NCBI GenBank assembly: GCA_035236585.1
Contig: CP141132.1
Location: 43,155,880 to 43,219,879, forward strand
Direction of reading: 5' to 3'
DNA length: 64,000 nucleotides
From: Warburgia ugandensis
Taxonomy: Eukaryota > Streptophyta > Magnoliopsida > Canellales > Canellaceae
Shown here: one piece after another, positions 48,651-60,823 of the stretch
How positions within the stretch are numbered: position 1 is the first letter of the stretch
Layout of the letters: each line of letters starts with the position of its first letter
The notes under the pieces: generated by a model
Told to the model about the DNA's origin: nothing
The model's database searches: none
The model's input: only the letters and a program-made list of their open reading frames with translations
Position numbers and translations under genes: made by a program

Positions 48651-50297
48651 AGTTAAGAGATGAATCAATGACCAATGTTGATTACACCTAGGGCTATCCT
48701 AAGCTCCCTTAAATTGGTCCATTTTTCAATGGGAAATAACTTGCTAAATTGAAGATTTTTAGGTAAAATTGGAGAGAGAAAAGGACGGAGAGAAAGGGCA
48801 AATGAACTTATACTTCTCAAATGCGATTTTGTGAGAAATTTTAGGATTTGAAGAGGCATTCAAGGAAGATACTCATAGGTAGACCAATGGGAATGCGTGA
48901 AACGAGGAAGTTGTTTAAGCTAGAGAGGCCTAAGAAAAAGACTTTTCTAATGGGAGGAAACACACAAGTGCAAAATGTGTTGCTATTTGCAAGGGCAAGA
49001 ACTTCATTTAAGAAGGAATGAAAAACATGTTTTGGAGAGAATGAGGCTACATTTGATTTTTTTTAGGAGGCGTGATTCTCTTTTGGGGGAGATGTGTTTT
49101 AATTTTAAAAAGACGTCGTGCAACTTCAGGCAAAATGGATAGGACGGTTCAAAGAGTTTCACTTGGGAAGAACTTTATTCAAGAGTTTTAGATGCTTTTT
49201 TTTTTTAGCGGGTGCTATTCACCATTTCACGAGGAGACATCTTTTGGAGGGGAGTTCAAGTTGATACATGGTTTTAAGGAGTGGGGCAGCCCCAGTGCAC
49301 AAAGCTCTCGCCTATGCAGGGTCCGAGGAAGGGGTGGGCCACAATAGCCTCACTTCGAAAGGAGTAAGAGAGCAAAATGACTGGTTTTGGAAAAACTACG
49401 CCTCACTTGGAAAGGACGGTTTTCTGAGGAGGATATTTTCTTAGGAGACGCCTAAACATTCTTCTGGGAGGTGTTTTTTGGTTTTTAATTGTGAATCTTT
49501 TTTTCTTGTCTTTGGTGAGTGACACATCAAAGAATGAGAGCTATTTTCTTATCTTTGGTAAGGAGTAGAACCTAGAGTGCTTGGTACGTGACATATTGAC
49601 AAGAAGCTACTAGGCATCCATCTTCAATCTGGGAAAGTTTGATTTTACTTTTCTTTATTTTGATGGTTGGATCTTGAAGTTGTTCATCTTCAATCCGAAA
49701 AAAGTTCAATAAAGTTGTTTTTCTTTGGTTCATCTTGAAGATAGTTAATGTTTTGTTGCTCAGATTTAATGGTTGGATGCTATGGTTCTAGTGTTTTTTT
49801 CTATCTTTTAGATGTGAATTTATTTTCATGTTTTAGCACTAGTATTTTAGTTTTATCTTAACCTAGTTTAGGATTTATTTTGTTCTTAGTTTAGCCTAGG
49901 ATTAAGCAAAGTTTATAGCCATCCTAGGATGTTTTTTCACCAATCCTAGGCATAGCTAGAAAATGCGCTAGTCTAAGCTAAATTACGATGTATTTTACTA
50001 TAGTTTTTAGACATGTTTTCCTCTATAGTTTTAGGCTCATTTAGGATGTTTTATTTGCACTATTTTAGAATGGTATAAATAGACAATTTTTCTAGGATTT
50101 ACAACATGTTAGGCTAGATTTTATTTGACTAGGATAGTGTAATTCTAGCCTACTACTAAGTAACCCTACTAATAATTTTCTAATGATTTATAAGTCTAAA
50201 AATTAATATTAAAATTATTCTCAATTTGAAAAAGGTAAAATTGTCCTTAGCAAAATCTTTTGCTTCCATGTTATTATTTTTCATGATATTTCTTGGT
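48651..50297. other. No gene seen apart from a SINE fragment
   Basis: Unassigned DNA; the part 49.75-50.2 kb is rich in CCTAGG/TTTAGG motifs without a clear unit. Confidence 0.5.
49283..49350 (+). mobile_element. Au SINE 5' fragment
   Basis: GGGGCAGCCCCAGTGCACAA to GGGCCACAATAGCCT matches the first ~70 bases of the Au SINE; the 3' half is missing. Confidence 0.8.
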
Positions 50298-50354
50298 TTT
50301 AATCAATGCTCTATTATAGTTAGATTTTACATACGATTCTTAGGATATGACAAT

Positions 50355-50395
50355 AATCATCATCATCGAGACCTTATCCCAACCAGGGGGTCGGC
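50355..50395 (-). mobile_element. ~40-bp RTE LINE 3' tail, copy 1
   Basis: Minus-strand GGTTGGGATAAGGTCTCGAT plus ATGATGATG matches the 3' end of the LINE at 43.58 kb. Flanked by TAGGATATGACAAT and TAGGATTTGACAAT, a 14-bp target duplication with one change. Confidence 0.85.
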
Positions 50396-50633
50396 TAGGA
50401 TTTGACAATCTACCTAGTTTTTAATGTTTGATGATTTCTAGAATAAAAAAATTTCAAAGAAAACACCTTTTGAGAAAATAATCATAGTTTTGATTTAATT
50501 TTTGAGATACAAAAAACTAATAATAACTAGTGAGCCCTAATTTTAGCTTAGGTGATATCTAATCCGTGTTCTTAGATTTAATCAATGCTCTATTATAGTT
50601 AGATTTTACATACAATTCTTAGGATTTGACAAT

Positions 50634-50671
50634 CATCATCATCATCAAGACCTTCCCAATTAGGGGTCAAC
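50634..50671 (-). mobile_element. ~40-bp RTE LINE 3' tail, copy 2 (by duplication)
   Basis: Same tail, slightly shortened, flanked by TAGGATTTGACAAT on both sides (50620-50633, 50672-50685). Confidence 0.85.
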
Positions 50672-50857
50672 TAGGATTTGACAATGTACCTAGTTTTAAA
50701 TGTTTGATGATTCCAGAATAAAATTTTTTTAAAGAAAACACCTTTTGAGAAAATAATCATAGTTTTGATTTAATTCTTGAAATACAAAAATATAATAACA
50801 ACTAGTGGGCCCTAATTTTAGCCTAAGTGAAATCCAATCCATCTTTTCTAATTTAAT

Positions 50858-52787
50858 TCATTCTCATCTCATTTATTTTATTTGATCATCATCTCATCTA
50901 TAATTCCATTTAATTTAGTATCATCCATGCATCATTTTAGGTTCATTGGACTATAATAATCATGCATTTATTTATCATACTATATCATCTCTCTGGAATC
51001 TACCTTGCAAAATTTAACTTGAAATAAAATGCCTCTTTTTCTACATCCACAAAGCATTTGCCCTAGTCCAATACCAATAAAAGAGAAGAATATACTTGTC
51101 AGAGTCCTACTAAGTATGTACACTTAAGAGGAGAGGAAGGTGTACATGGCCATTTTTTCTTGCAAAGGTAAGAGGAGAGAGGAAGGTATACAAGAATTTT
51201 TTCTCTCAAGGCAAGTTTTTTAATATAGATCTAATTTGCTCATAATATTAGGAATGGTATAGATAGGCTAGAACTCAAATTTTATGCCCATTGAATGGTT
51301 GTAACCTGCTTCTTTTAGGTGAAATTTACAATATCCATTTTTATATTTTTTTCAAAAACCCAAAACAAATGGTTACAATCATCAAAAGCCTTGCTTTTTC
51401 ATGGGTTACATATTTTTAGCATTTTGAACAGGATGAATAGCTTAGATTTACAAAAAATGTTCTACCATGCATAAAAGATAGACATGTACCCCTTTCTCTT
51501 CTTTTGAGCATGTATGCATATCAGGACTCTAATTGTTAAGCTACTTTTATTTCTTACTTGAAATTATGAAAACACACATATGCATAAGAGAGCTGCTGGA
51601 AAAACACCTCTCAGAGCTGCTAGAAAAACACGTTTCTCATTCTTACAGAGATGTGCAACATATTATGTAACATTATCCAAGTCAAAAACTAGCAACATTG
51701 GTAAAAGCAATCATGCTTTCATATTAAAAACCAATTAAAAGTGTTCTCATTTTCATTGCAGTTACTCTGTATCTATCAATCAATCTATACGTGTGTGTGT
51801 GTGTGTGTCAGCTTTCTCCTCCTCTGGGAAAAAACAGGCCAATGACGCATTCTTAATCAAGGTTGTTGCACTCTTCGACAATCAACAGCTGCCCCACATG
51901 GTTTTGGTCCTCACATGCTTGAAAACAATAAGCTCTCCAAACAAAACCGTTGATGATGCTTCATGGATCAAGGGTTAGGAAATCACAAAGCAGTAATAAT
52001 GGGATGCATGTGTGGCTTCTAGCTAAATTAGAGTAGCCCATCATCTCTTAGCAGTAAAATGCATTGTCCTACAACCAATCCCTTTTGATTCTAGAGAAGA
52101 TTAATTGTTAGTATCTTGTATCTTCCCCTCCACATGCCCAACTGCACATGTAGGGCATTGCGGTATCTTGTCAACCATGAATAGGCAACCCTTTTTTAGT
52201 TCCACTTGAAGCCCAAAACCAATCACAATGATTTGCTCTGATATAGTTAACCATTCAATTTTGACGGTGAAATTGAACGAAATTGATCTAGGACTTCTTC
52301 GCATCCATGAAAGTGAAATGAACCCAAACTAAAAGGTCTTATAGTGACCTATTACATTATCATATTCATTTACATCCCTATTAAGAGGGAACATGATAAG
52401 CTTTTAAGGTTTTATAGCAACTTATTCACCTTGGTAAACTCGAGCATGAAGAAGAGTGGAAAAGGATTACAGTAAAAAATTTGATAGTGATCCCTCAATT
52501 TTACTTTTCTAAACATGTAACTAAAAATTACATGGAGCAACCAAACGTGAAAAAATTCTGGTTGCTTCTTTTAACTTCAGCAAAAACTAATGGCTAAATA
52601 TTAAAAAGAAAACCCAATTTTGCTAGGTTTGTTCAATTTAAATCCTGAATTCATCAGCTTTTCATGTACACCCCACAACCTGAGTTTTTAAGCATATTTT
52701 CAAATTCTTTTTCGAAAGTCAAGATCCCTGGTTCAACATTTTCTTTTTGAAAACAAACCATGAAAGCATTTTTCTATGAAGAGATTT
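50858..52787. other. No gene seen; one (GT)n microsatellite
   Basis: The GT run is at 51791-51808. A stretch at 51.8-52.3 kb gives a protein-like translation with six in-frame stops; no family recognised. Confidence 0.45.
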
Positions 52788-55700
52788 TTCCCAAACCCCG
52801 AGTGTCATTTTTGTTCACAATACATAAATTTGAAGGTGAAATGAACCTTTCATTTCTATCAAAAATTCAAAAGAGTCTCTATTTGACATAATGCATTTAT
52901 GCATGTGATGCAATAAACCTAATAGACACATCTTTCAAAATTTAAGATACCAATGGAGACTTAGTCTCCACACCGGCACATTCAAATACATTTCAGTAGT
53001 TTTAAAAGTTTTTCTAAGTTAAAGAAGTTCAAAACAGGATTTACTATTTCCTAGAAATCATTCCAGTCATAGCCCAAAGTCCAATATATGTATAACATGT
53101 TTAGACATGTCTAGATCGTAATAACCATGAGTCATATTTATACAGTCACATTTAGAAGACAAATGTGAGCATTTTTCTTGAACATACATCATCAATACAG
53201 TCTTGTGCTACTTTCATCCTCGTTCAAGTTTCCTTCTAAATTGAGCTGCTTTTCCTTCAAGTCAAATTCTTCTAATATGAGATATTGTAAATAATACAAT
53301 ATCTCAGCAAGCTGGTGTTTGTATAGGTATATTAACATCTAATTCGACAATTGATATAAATCCAAATCCAAAAGGAATTCAATGCCATTTATAAATCAAT
53401 TCTAAAGAATAACATGTGTCCATAAATTCATAAGCACATCAAACACATTATTATAATAAAATTCCATCCAGAGTTAAATCTATCCATGCACAACATAGTA
53501 TAAAATTTGCAATGCATCCATGCCAATACAAATCCATATTGTTTGAAATGCATCAGTATAGGGTGCCATCACCCTATCGCGCCCAATGCACTATGCCTTC
53601 TTTGAAATCATATCAGAATACATGGATCACAATGCATCACAGCCAGAATCCTAGGTCCATCTACATGCTCAGCTGCCAATACTATAGCGAGGAGACTACA
53701 TTCATCTCACATGAGGGGAGCTTGGACCTAAGGTGGGGCCTTCCCATGATGCCCACACTAGAAAGAGCCACTCATAATAGTATTAGGTATCTAAAATTTC
53801 AAAGAGCAAATGGCCAACCCTACTACCCTCCTAGCATAATGTCCACTGGGCAAAAATGTCAATCTAAAACAAATCCACAAAAATCAAGGCAATAAATCCC
53901 AATACCTCTATACCCAATATGAATTACTAGTTGTGTACTAATTATTCGTGAAATTAAACTGCTGATCATAAATCAATATTATATATAAAATATCATTTAT
54001 GCATAATTTGAAACACACTTCAAAACTTGAGTTTTCAAAGCATCATATCATGCAAAAATTGGACACATTTAGTGTCTTTGCAAACTTGAAACCTCGCCTT
54101 GTAAGGTGTAAGATATTTATCAATACACATTTGTAAGTAATCTCAATGTAGTGTAAAAATCTCATTTAGTGAGAAATCCAAAGCACTTAGAAGTCTACTA
54201 GTGTCTTACTGTACCAGCTCTCATTGGCCACCTCATCGACTACCCTCAAGTGAAAGCCAACATAGTTTTGCAAACTATAACCATGATAGAGTATAATTCA
54301 CGAACTGAAATACAAATTATGGTCAAAAACACAAAACCCATGACACAGGATGTAAAATTCATCCAAGAATAGTTCCAAAACGAAGTATGCATCATGAGTT
54401 TAATACTCATACATCAAATCTAAAATGTTCATTCAAGAACAATAACATACATTAAATACCAACATGATATAATAGGAACATCATTCAACATGGATTAAAA
54501 TAGTTCTAATAATTTCCCAGATTTCACAATTCATTTGAAACTTCATAGGACTAGACTACCTACCTCTTGTGACGCCTCTTCAACCTGTCTTTTCTTCAGC
54601 TCGAATTACAAATGAACTCAAATTATGCCTCAAAACCTAGATAGCATATCAAAAATCCAAATTGCGCACCAACATTATTTGCATATCAAACATTCCAGAT
54701 CTCACATTGCACAGATAATACATTAAATATTTAGATGGCGCATCTAATCTCAGATCACGCATCAACATAGAGTACAATTTCATAATAAATCTCACCTACT
54801 TGACAATCGAACAATCTGGATTACCTAATGAATGAAAGATCATGATATGAAGAATATAACGTCACAGATTGACAGTTCAGATCTTCCTAGATCATATGAG
54901 GGTCATTATCAATTGTAGATCAGTTTTATGTCACTGATCAGTGAAAGGGCCATGATATCTCAAGCATCAAAGTCACTGATTCAATTTTCCAACCTTAGAT
55001 CTAAAATAACAGTCGCTGGAAATTTGGATCCTCACAGATGGTTGGTGATCAATGATCCAGATCAATGGGTGCATCTCTAGAATCATTGATCCATGCAAGA
55101 GAGGTTGCTAGTTTTGCATTTCAGTGACTTTATCCACGGATCAACTATCGATTCACTATTTGGATCGCTGGATCTTTGGTTAGCACATCGTAGGCGGTAG
55201 ATGGTGGTCGAATGAGTGTTTTTTTGGCCATCTGACGGCGGTCAACTAGTTTAACAGAAAATTCAAGCTGTAGGAGTCTAGATCTAGTTCTCTTACCATC
55301 GACCAATGAATAACAATTGTTAAAAACTCAAATCTAGTCGTTTGAGAGTAGAATGGTGATTAACAGTAAAAAAATCAGTCGATTTACCTCTGTTTGCAGT
55401 TAGATCTAGTGTTTTCGACTCAAAATCAAAACGAACAACAATTAATACCACTGAAAAACCCTAGATATAAGCATGGGCATGCTACAGAAAGAGGAATAGA
55501 AAGAAAAAAAAAAAAAGTGAAGTTCCTACCTGATTTTGTGTTTTTCGCTCAAGAATGTCGTTAGAGAAGATGGGTCTTAAAGCGATTTCAACACCGGACT
55601 GTAACAGTAGATGTGCACCTTTGTTCTTCCCAAAATCTGATGCAAAACTCCTAGATCATTGACTATTGCATGGGGATTTTGGTTGTTCTTGTCGGGGAAG

Positions 55701-56312
55701 AAGAAATTGTAGTTGGTTCATCAATCTAATGCCATTTTTACACTATTTCTTTTCGATTTTTTTACTGTTTCAAGAATGCTCAGGGTGCCGTTCTTCTCCT
55801 CGTGGGTGAAATGGAAGAAAGGAGAGGAAGGAAGAAAGATTGGGGGAGATGGGTTTGAGAAGAACTCAAGGAAGGAGGGATTGAAGGAGATCGGGTGTGA
55901 GAGAGAGAGAGAAAGAGAGAGAGAGAGAAATGAATAGGGAAGAAGATGGTTTTCTTCTCTTTGTTTCCTCTGTTCTTTTTAAGGTAACGTAAGAGTTGAG
56001 CTTCACGTGGTGACTCGATTCTAAGTGTCAAGGTCTTCCAGAGTCATCCATGTGAGCCCCATGTGACTAAAGTCCCTCCAGTGTCTTTTTAGCCCTCCTC
56101 AACTCATTTACAAAATTTTTGCGTTTTGAGATCTCACTCTTTGTTTTGTACATTTTTATTGTTGTCGGAAAGCTGTTATTAAGGTTTCAACGGTTAATTT
56201 TATATCTTTAAAATTTATTTCCTAGACCTAGGAAGTAAATCTGGAATTTATATTTCAATTAGAATTTAACAAAAATCATATAAAATGGAATTAAAAAATC
56301 AAGGTTATTGCA
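52788..56312 (-). mobile_element. Tekay/Del-like 3' LTR, copy D
   Basis: On the minus strand it starts TGCAATAACC right after a polypurine tract (AAAAGGGGAAGAA, 56325-56313) and ends near CACTCGGGGTTTGG, aligning with the end of copy E (CACTTGGGTCTTCACA). The terminal CA is lost. It carries the hairpin at 53278-53306 and the segment similar to copies A and C at 53700-53850. GA-rich frames near 55.9 kb are low complexity. Confidence 0.82.
53278..53315 (-). other. Conserved LTR hairpin, copy D
   Basis: A 12-bp perfect stem, TGAGATATTGTA with TACAATATCTCA, 5-base loop AATAA, followed by GCAAGCT. Confidence 0.85.
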
Positions 56313-56650
56313 TTCTTCCCCTTTTACAGAAATTTTGTCCTCGAAATTCTCTTTACATCAATCATCAAAAAGTACCAGATATGATATCTCATTACCTCCT
56401 CAGTCTCCCATATGACTTCCTCCATGAAATGATGCTACCATAAGACTTTGACTAATGAAATAGTCTTAATCCTGAGCTCTTGTACCGTACAATCCAAAAT
56501 TCACACTTCCCTCTCTTCAAAGGTTAAGTCAAGTCTTAGTTTTATCTGTACTTGCTAATGCACATGAGAAGTGTCCACCATGTACTTCTACAACATTGAC
56601 ATGTAAAAGACATCATGAACATCCACAAGCCACGATAGCATATCCAACTA
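56313..56650 (-). pseudogene. Tekay/Del-like pol 3' end with chromodomain (broken)
   Basis: On the minus strand DLTFEEREV and VQELRIKTISLVKVL lead to a chromodomain-like HHFMEEVIWETEEVMR, then the usual end and polypurine tract. The rest of pol is missing: the element is cut at about 56650. Confidence 0.83.
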
Positions 56651-57032
56651 GTAAGTGAGAGAGTATTATTTTTTACTATATGAATTTGAAGGCCGTACAT
56701 ATTATTTCAATGAATTGGAATTAGGGAACATCAAAGATGTTCTTTAATTTAAAGATGATCTCTTTGTTTTGGATTTGTGAATTCAAAAGAGTAAGTTTGA
56801 GAAAATCTGTTTATGAATACAATTGAAATTTTATGATATGAATTGGCATTTTATCTTAAATGATTATTTGAAGAAATGAAAAAAGTTATTTGTACTAAAC
56901 ATATATGAAAGTTATGGAAAATTATTTATGAAAGGATAAATTTTGAATTAAAATACAGATGTCTTTTTAGAATTGTTTGAAAGATATCATGAAAAGAATT
57001 TTGAGGAAGAAATTCTTCTAAGAGGGGAAGAA
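56650..57032 (+). mobile_element. 3' internal end of a plus-strand Tekay-like element with polypurine tract
   Basis: Matches 62955-63330 nearly base for base (AGAGAGTATTATTTTTTACT and on), ending AGAGGGGAAGAA before the LTR at 57033. Confidence 0.88.
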
Positions 57033-60000
57033 TGTAACATCCCTAACTTTTAAATCTTAATTTAAGTAAATGTTGGAGTTTTGTTAAAGAGGGATGAAAA
57101 GTGAATATTGAATTTTCTATTTTGGAATTCTAAAATGTAAATTTTTTATAAACATCAAATCAAGTGTTGAGACCTCCAAAATTGGATTCTACTAAAAAAG
57201 ATGATTTCAACAACACTAAGAACACCAAAATCTGAGTTCAAATAAAAAAGTTATGACACTTAAAATATGAAGAAGATTTTTGTAAAAATAAGATAGGAAA
57301 AAACAAGAGAAGAAATTCCTAAAATAAAGGGGGCATTATTTGATATTGGCACCCCTCCCCACTTAAGTGAATCGAAGAACAAATTGTTAGGTCTGTTCCC
57401 AAACCTGCACATAGAAGGAAAACCTAACGGAGAGAGAAAGGAGAAGAAGAAAGAAGAGGGGGGGCAGGGGCGGCGGAAGAGCCCTACTCAATGGAAAAAG
57501 CCAGCCACACCGAAGAAGAGCATATTTTAGGGTTTTTGGGTTATTTGGAGAAACAGAGCTCGCCAGTGACAATAGCGGCTCTAATCTCAAATCCGACCAT
57601 CTAACTTACTCTGCACAAAGGGATGATCAAAAGCCCTTTGATTCCACCATGATCGGAGGAGGAGTGACATGGAATCAAAGGAGGAACAATACGCATGGGA
57701 ACAGTCGCTCGGAAAATCCATGAATCACATCTTCTCCAATGATGATTAGAAACTGTAATCACTACGGAGATAGGATTTCTGCAAGCCCAACTTTGTTTTT
57801 CTTTGAATTCATTGTAGATGCATGTAGATCTAAGGTTTTAAGAGAGAATAGAGGACAATTTCTTATCTCAATGGTTATTAGAAACTAATCAGAACACTGA
57901 GAATCTCCGTCTAAGTTTTGATCATCAAATCTAAAGCCATAGGTACAGATCCGATCATGTATAGTGAACCTTAGCCATCAGATCATCTGTAGAAGGTAGA
58001 TCCAACCACTCTTAACAAGTTTTGGTTCTTTGATCATCTGTAAAAGATAGATCCGACCAATTTCAATTAATTTTAGTTGTCAAATCATTTCTAAAAGGTT
58101 GATCCGACCATGTAATCAGATGGAAAACACTAGATCTAGATGTCTACATGGATCAAACCATTGATCTCATCCCTATATAAAGGACAGAGATCAACTAAAA
58201 CTTTGATCAACCCACAAGAGTTTTGATCTTCCATTTAAAGATTCGATATTTATGATCCAGGTTCTGAACTGCATTGGATTCCTAAAATTAGGATCAAAAG
58301 TTTACAATTTTAGAAATTTATGATAATCCAAAGTTGATCAGAGCCCTGATCAATTGATTAAAACTTCAATCAAATGTTGGATCCTTGAGATCTCACACTA
58401 ATTAGAATTGATGGTCTTGATTAGTGAGTGAATTACACGAAATTCTTGATCTGGATAAGGAAAATGCATGAATCATTCCCTGATTTCAAATTCACCCCTC
58501 TAATTAGTAGAAATTATGCTCATGTGATTTCATATAGTGATTATATGAGGTGTATTCCCATCCAGTGAAGAGATGTAGCAAGTCATGCCCAAACTGACTT
58601 TTAAAATTATTAATTATCAATGACAAACATAATTTGACAGCTTTCAGTAGTTGGATCAATGATCAAGAAAATGAATGGCAGATTAGATAAGGATATGATC
58701 ATATCTCCATGTCTAACCAAGGAACAGTAATTGTAAAACATCAGATTACACAAATATGGCTATCAAACGATGAACTGATTAAATGATTTACCATTAACCA
58801 ATGATAAATTGTAAATCTAACAATTTCATGGCTTTGGAATGACCCGAACTAACACATCAATCAATTGACCTATAAGTTGAGTTGTTTATAATGACGTGGA
58901 TCAGTAGTTTCAAATATGAGTTAGTTGATTTAGACCGTTAATATAAAAACAGCTGTGCATATATGAGATTCTAGTATCTAATGGATATTTAATCAATAAT
59001 TAGGAAACAATATTGTATTCAGTGATACCCTATAATGCTAGTTTCTAATTAAATAATAATATCAGGAACCCTATAATCTTATGAGTAAATAAGATAGTAG
59101 TATGGAGTTTTAAACTAAATTGAGTTGTGATACTTGGATGTGTTGTTTTAGGTGATATTGAATTTGAATTGAGAAATAAACTGACAATACTAGCCGAAGA
59201 TAAGACGTGTTGATAGTTGAAGAAATGTTATAAGAAATAGGTAATCTAATATTGCCAAGTTTCAAATGAACTTCAAAATGAGAAAGTACTTGTGAACTAT
59301 TTCGGTTTAGGATGGTTTGATTATCATACCAATAATTTGATACATATGTATGTTATGCTTGCGTATATGATTTTCATGTATATTCATGATTTATCATATG
59401 TTCTTTATATGACATTCTTATAAATGAGGCGTTTATGATTTCAAGTTTATGTTGTATACCTAATTTTGAAAGAATAATGAATTATTCAGGTCAAAGTATC
59501 CAAATGTTTACTTTGCATGTGAGACATGAGAAAGATTGTGGTTGTACATGCATGATTTTCATACTTTGCAATGAATGCTTGAAAATACATAGTTTTGCAT
59601 AAGGTATGAAACAACACATTTTCGCAGGTGATTGTAGGTAGCCCATCTCCCTATTATGAAAAGCAAAAACAGGAGCTACGGGCTATGGCAAGGCCATCTC
59701 TTGCAAAGTGGATAATATATCTGAAAGCTAGAGTGACTATGGCAAGCCCATCTCCTCTGTGTGTATGAAAGTGATGCGTTCTTAGGAGGTTGATTGTGGG
59801 TTACCCATCTCCCTTCACATGAAATAAAGTCACGATCGGTGACTGTGGGTAGCCCATCTCTCAGAAGGCTAATAATATTATATATATATATCAATTGTTA
59901 AAATGAGTTTTCTTGAGGTTATGTGATGAATAAAGTATTGATTTTTTTAAACTGATAGTTTTGTCCTGTCATATTTACTAATGTGTTATATGAATTGAGT

Positions 60001-60823
60001 ATTTTATGTGATCCTCCATGATCAAATACTAATTCATACCCAACAGGTGTTGACAAAAGACATTTTGTGGTATTTGTGTCACTATCTATTATTTGTTTTT
60101 ACATGTTGAGCTGGTTATTTAAAGAATAATACATTTGGTAGTTTAAAATGATGGACATGTAGTTTAACAAATTACTATGAGTTTTAAAGTAATCATTTAT
60201 TACTTGATTTGTCAAGTTTGATATGGATTTTATGGATGATATACATACACACGTATATATGCATATGTGTGCTTATGATGCATTCCATGTGATGGCTTGT
60301 GGCGAAGTGATTTTATCATTTAGAAAAACCTTTCTTCAAATCATTATATGGGTGTGCTATGACTTCATTTTTGTAGTATTGGATTATCTACTATGTTGTA
60401 TACTCACCCTACCATTTTTATCACAACTTAATTTGAAAAGAATTAGAAAGGAGTCTAAGACTTTAAGAAAACCACTTGAAGATTTTGAGACAATAAGAAG
60501 CAAGGTAATCTAGAGTTTCTTTGAGAAACAAAATTATATTGAATATAAGTAATATTTTGATCTTATATGTGATTTAAATTGTAATTGGGTTGTGTCTAAT
60601 AAGTCCACGAAATGTTGCATGTTAGATGTTTTTGAAAAGGAGACAGTCTCCAATCATGTTTTGAAATTTAAATGAATGTTTATCAAGTGTTTGGCAATGA
60701 TATGCATTAAACATCTTATATTAGGAAAACAAAGGAAACTCTGCTAAATTTTTGGTAGAAATGTAGCACTCATTTTACTGAGAATACTTTTTGAGAAAAG
60801 GAAATGACACTTGGGTCTTCACA
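57033..60823 (+). mobile_element. Full-length 3.79-kb Tekay/Del-like LTR, copy E
   Basis: TGTAACATCCC to GGTCTTCACA, preceded by a polypurine tract and followed by primer site TTGGTATCAAAGCCC (60825-60839, initiator Met). About 86% identical by eye to the start of copy F. Confidence 0.92.
59629..59860. repeat. Five-core tandem array in LTR E, ~53-bp spacing
   Basis: Cores of the form TGACTGTGGGTAGCCCATCT lie at 59629, 59680, 59734, 59791 and 59840 (spacings 51, 54, 57, 49), with diverged spacers. Confidence 0.88.

Larger units (their letters stand above)
50298..50857. repeat. 279-bp tandem duplication carrying a LINE tail
   Basis: Unit 1 starts at 50298 and unit 2 at 50577 (AATCAATGCTCTATTATAGT at 50301 and 50580). 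The copies are about 90% alike by eye and both contain the same RTE tail with the same flanking repeats. Confidence 0.92.

Noticed and set aside
51793-52337. Protein-like single-frame reading on the plus strand
   Set aside because: It has six in-frame stops in about 180 codons, close to chance for this base composition, and I recognise no family.
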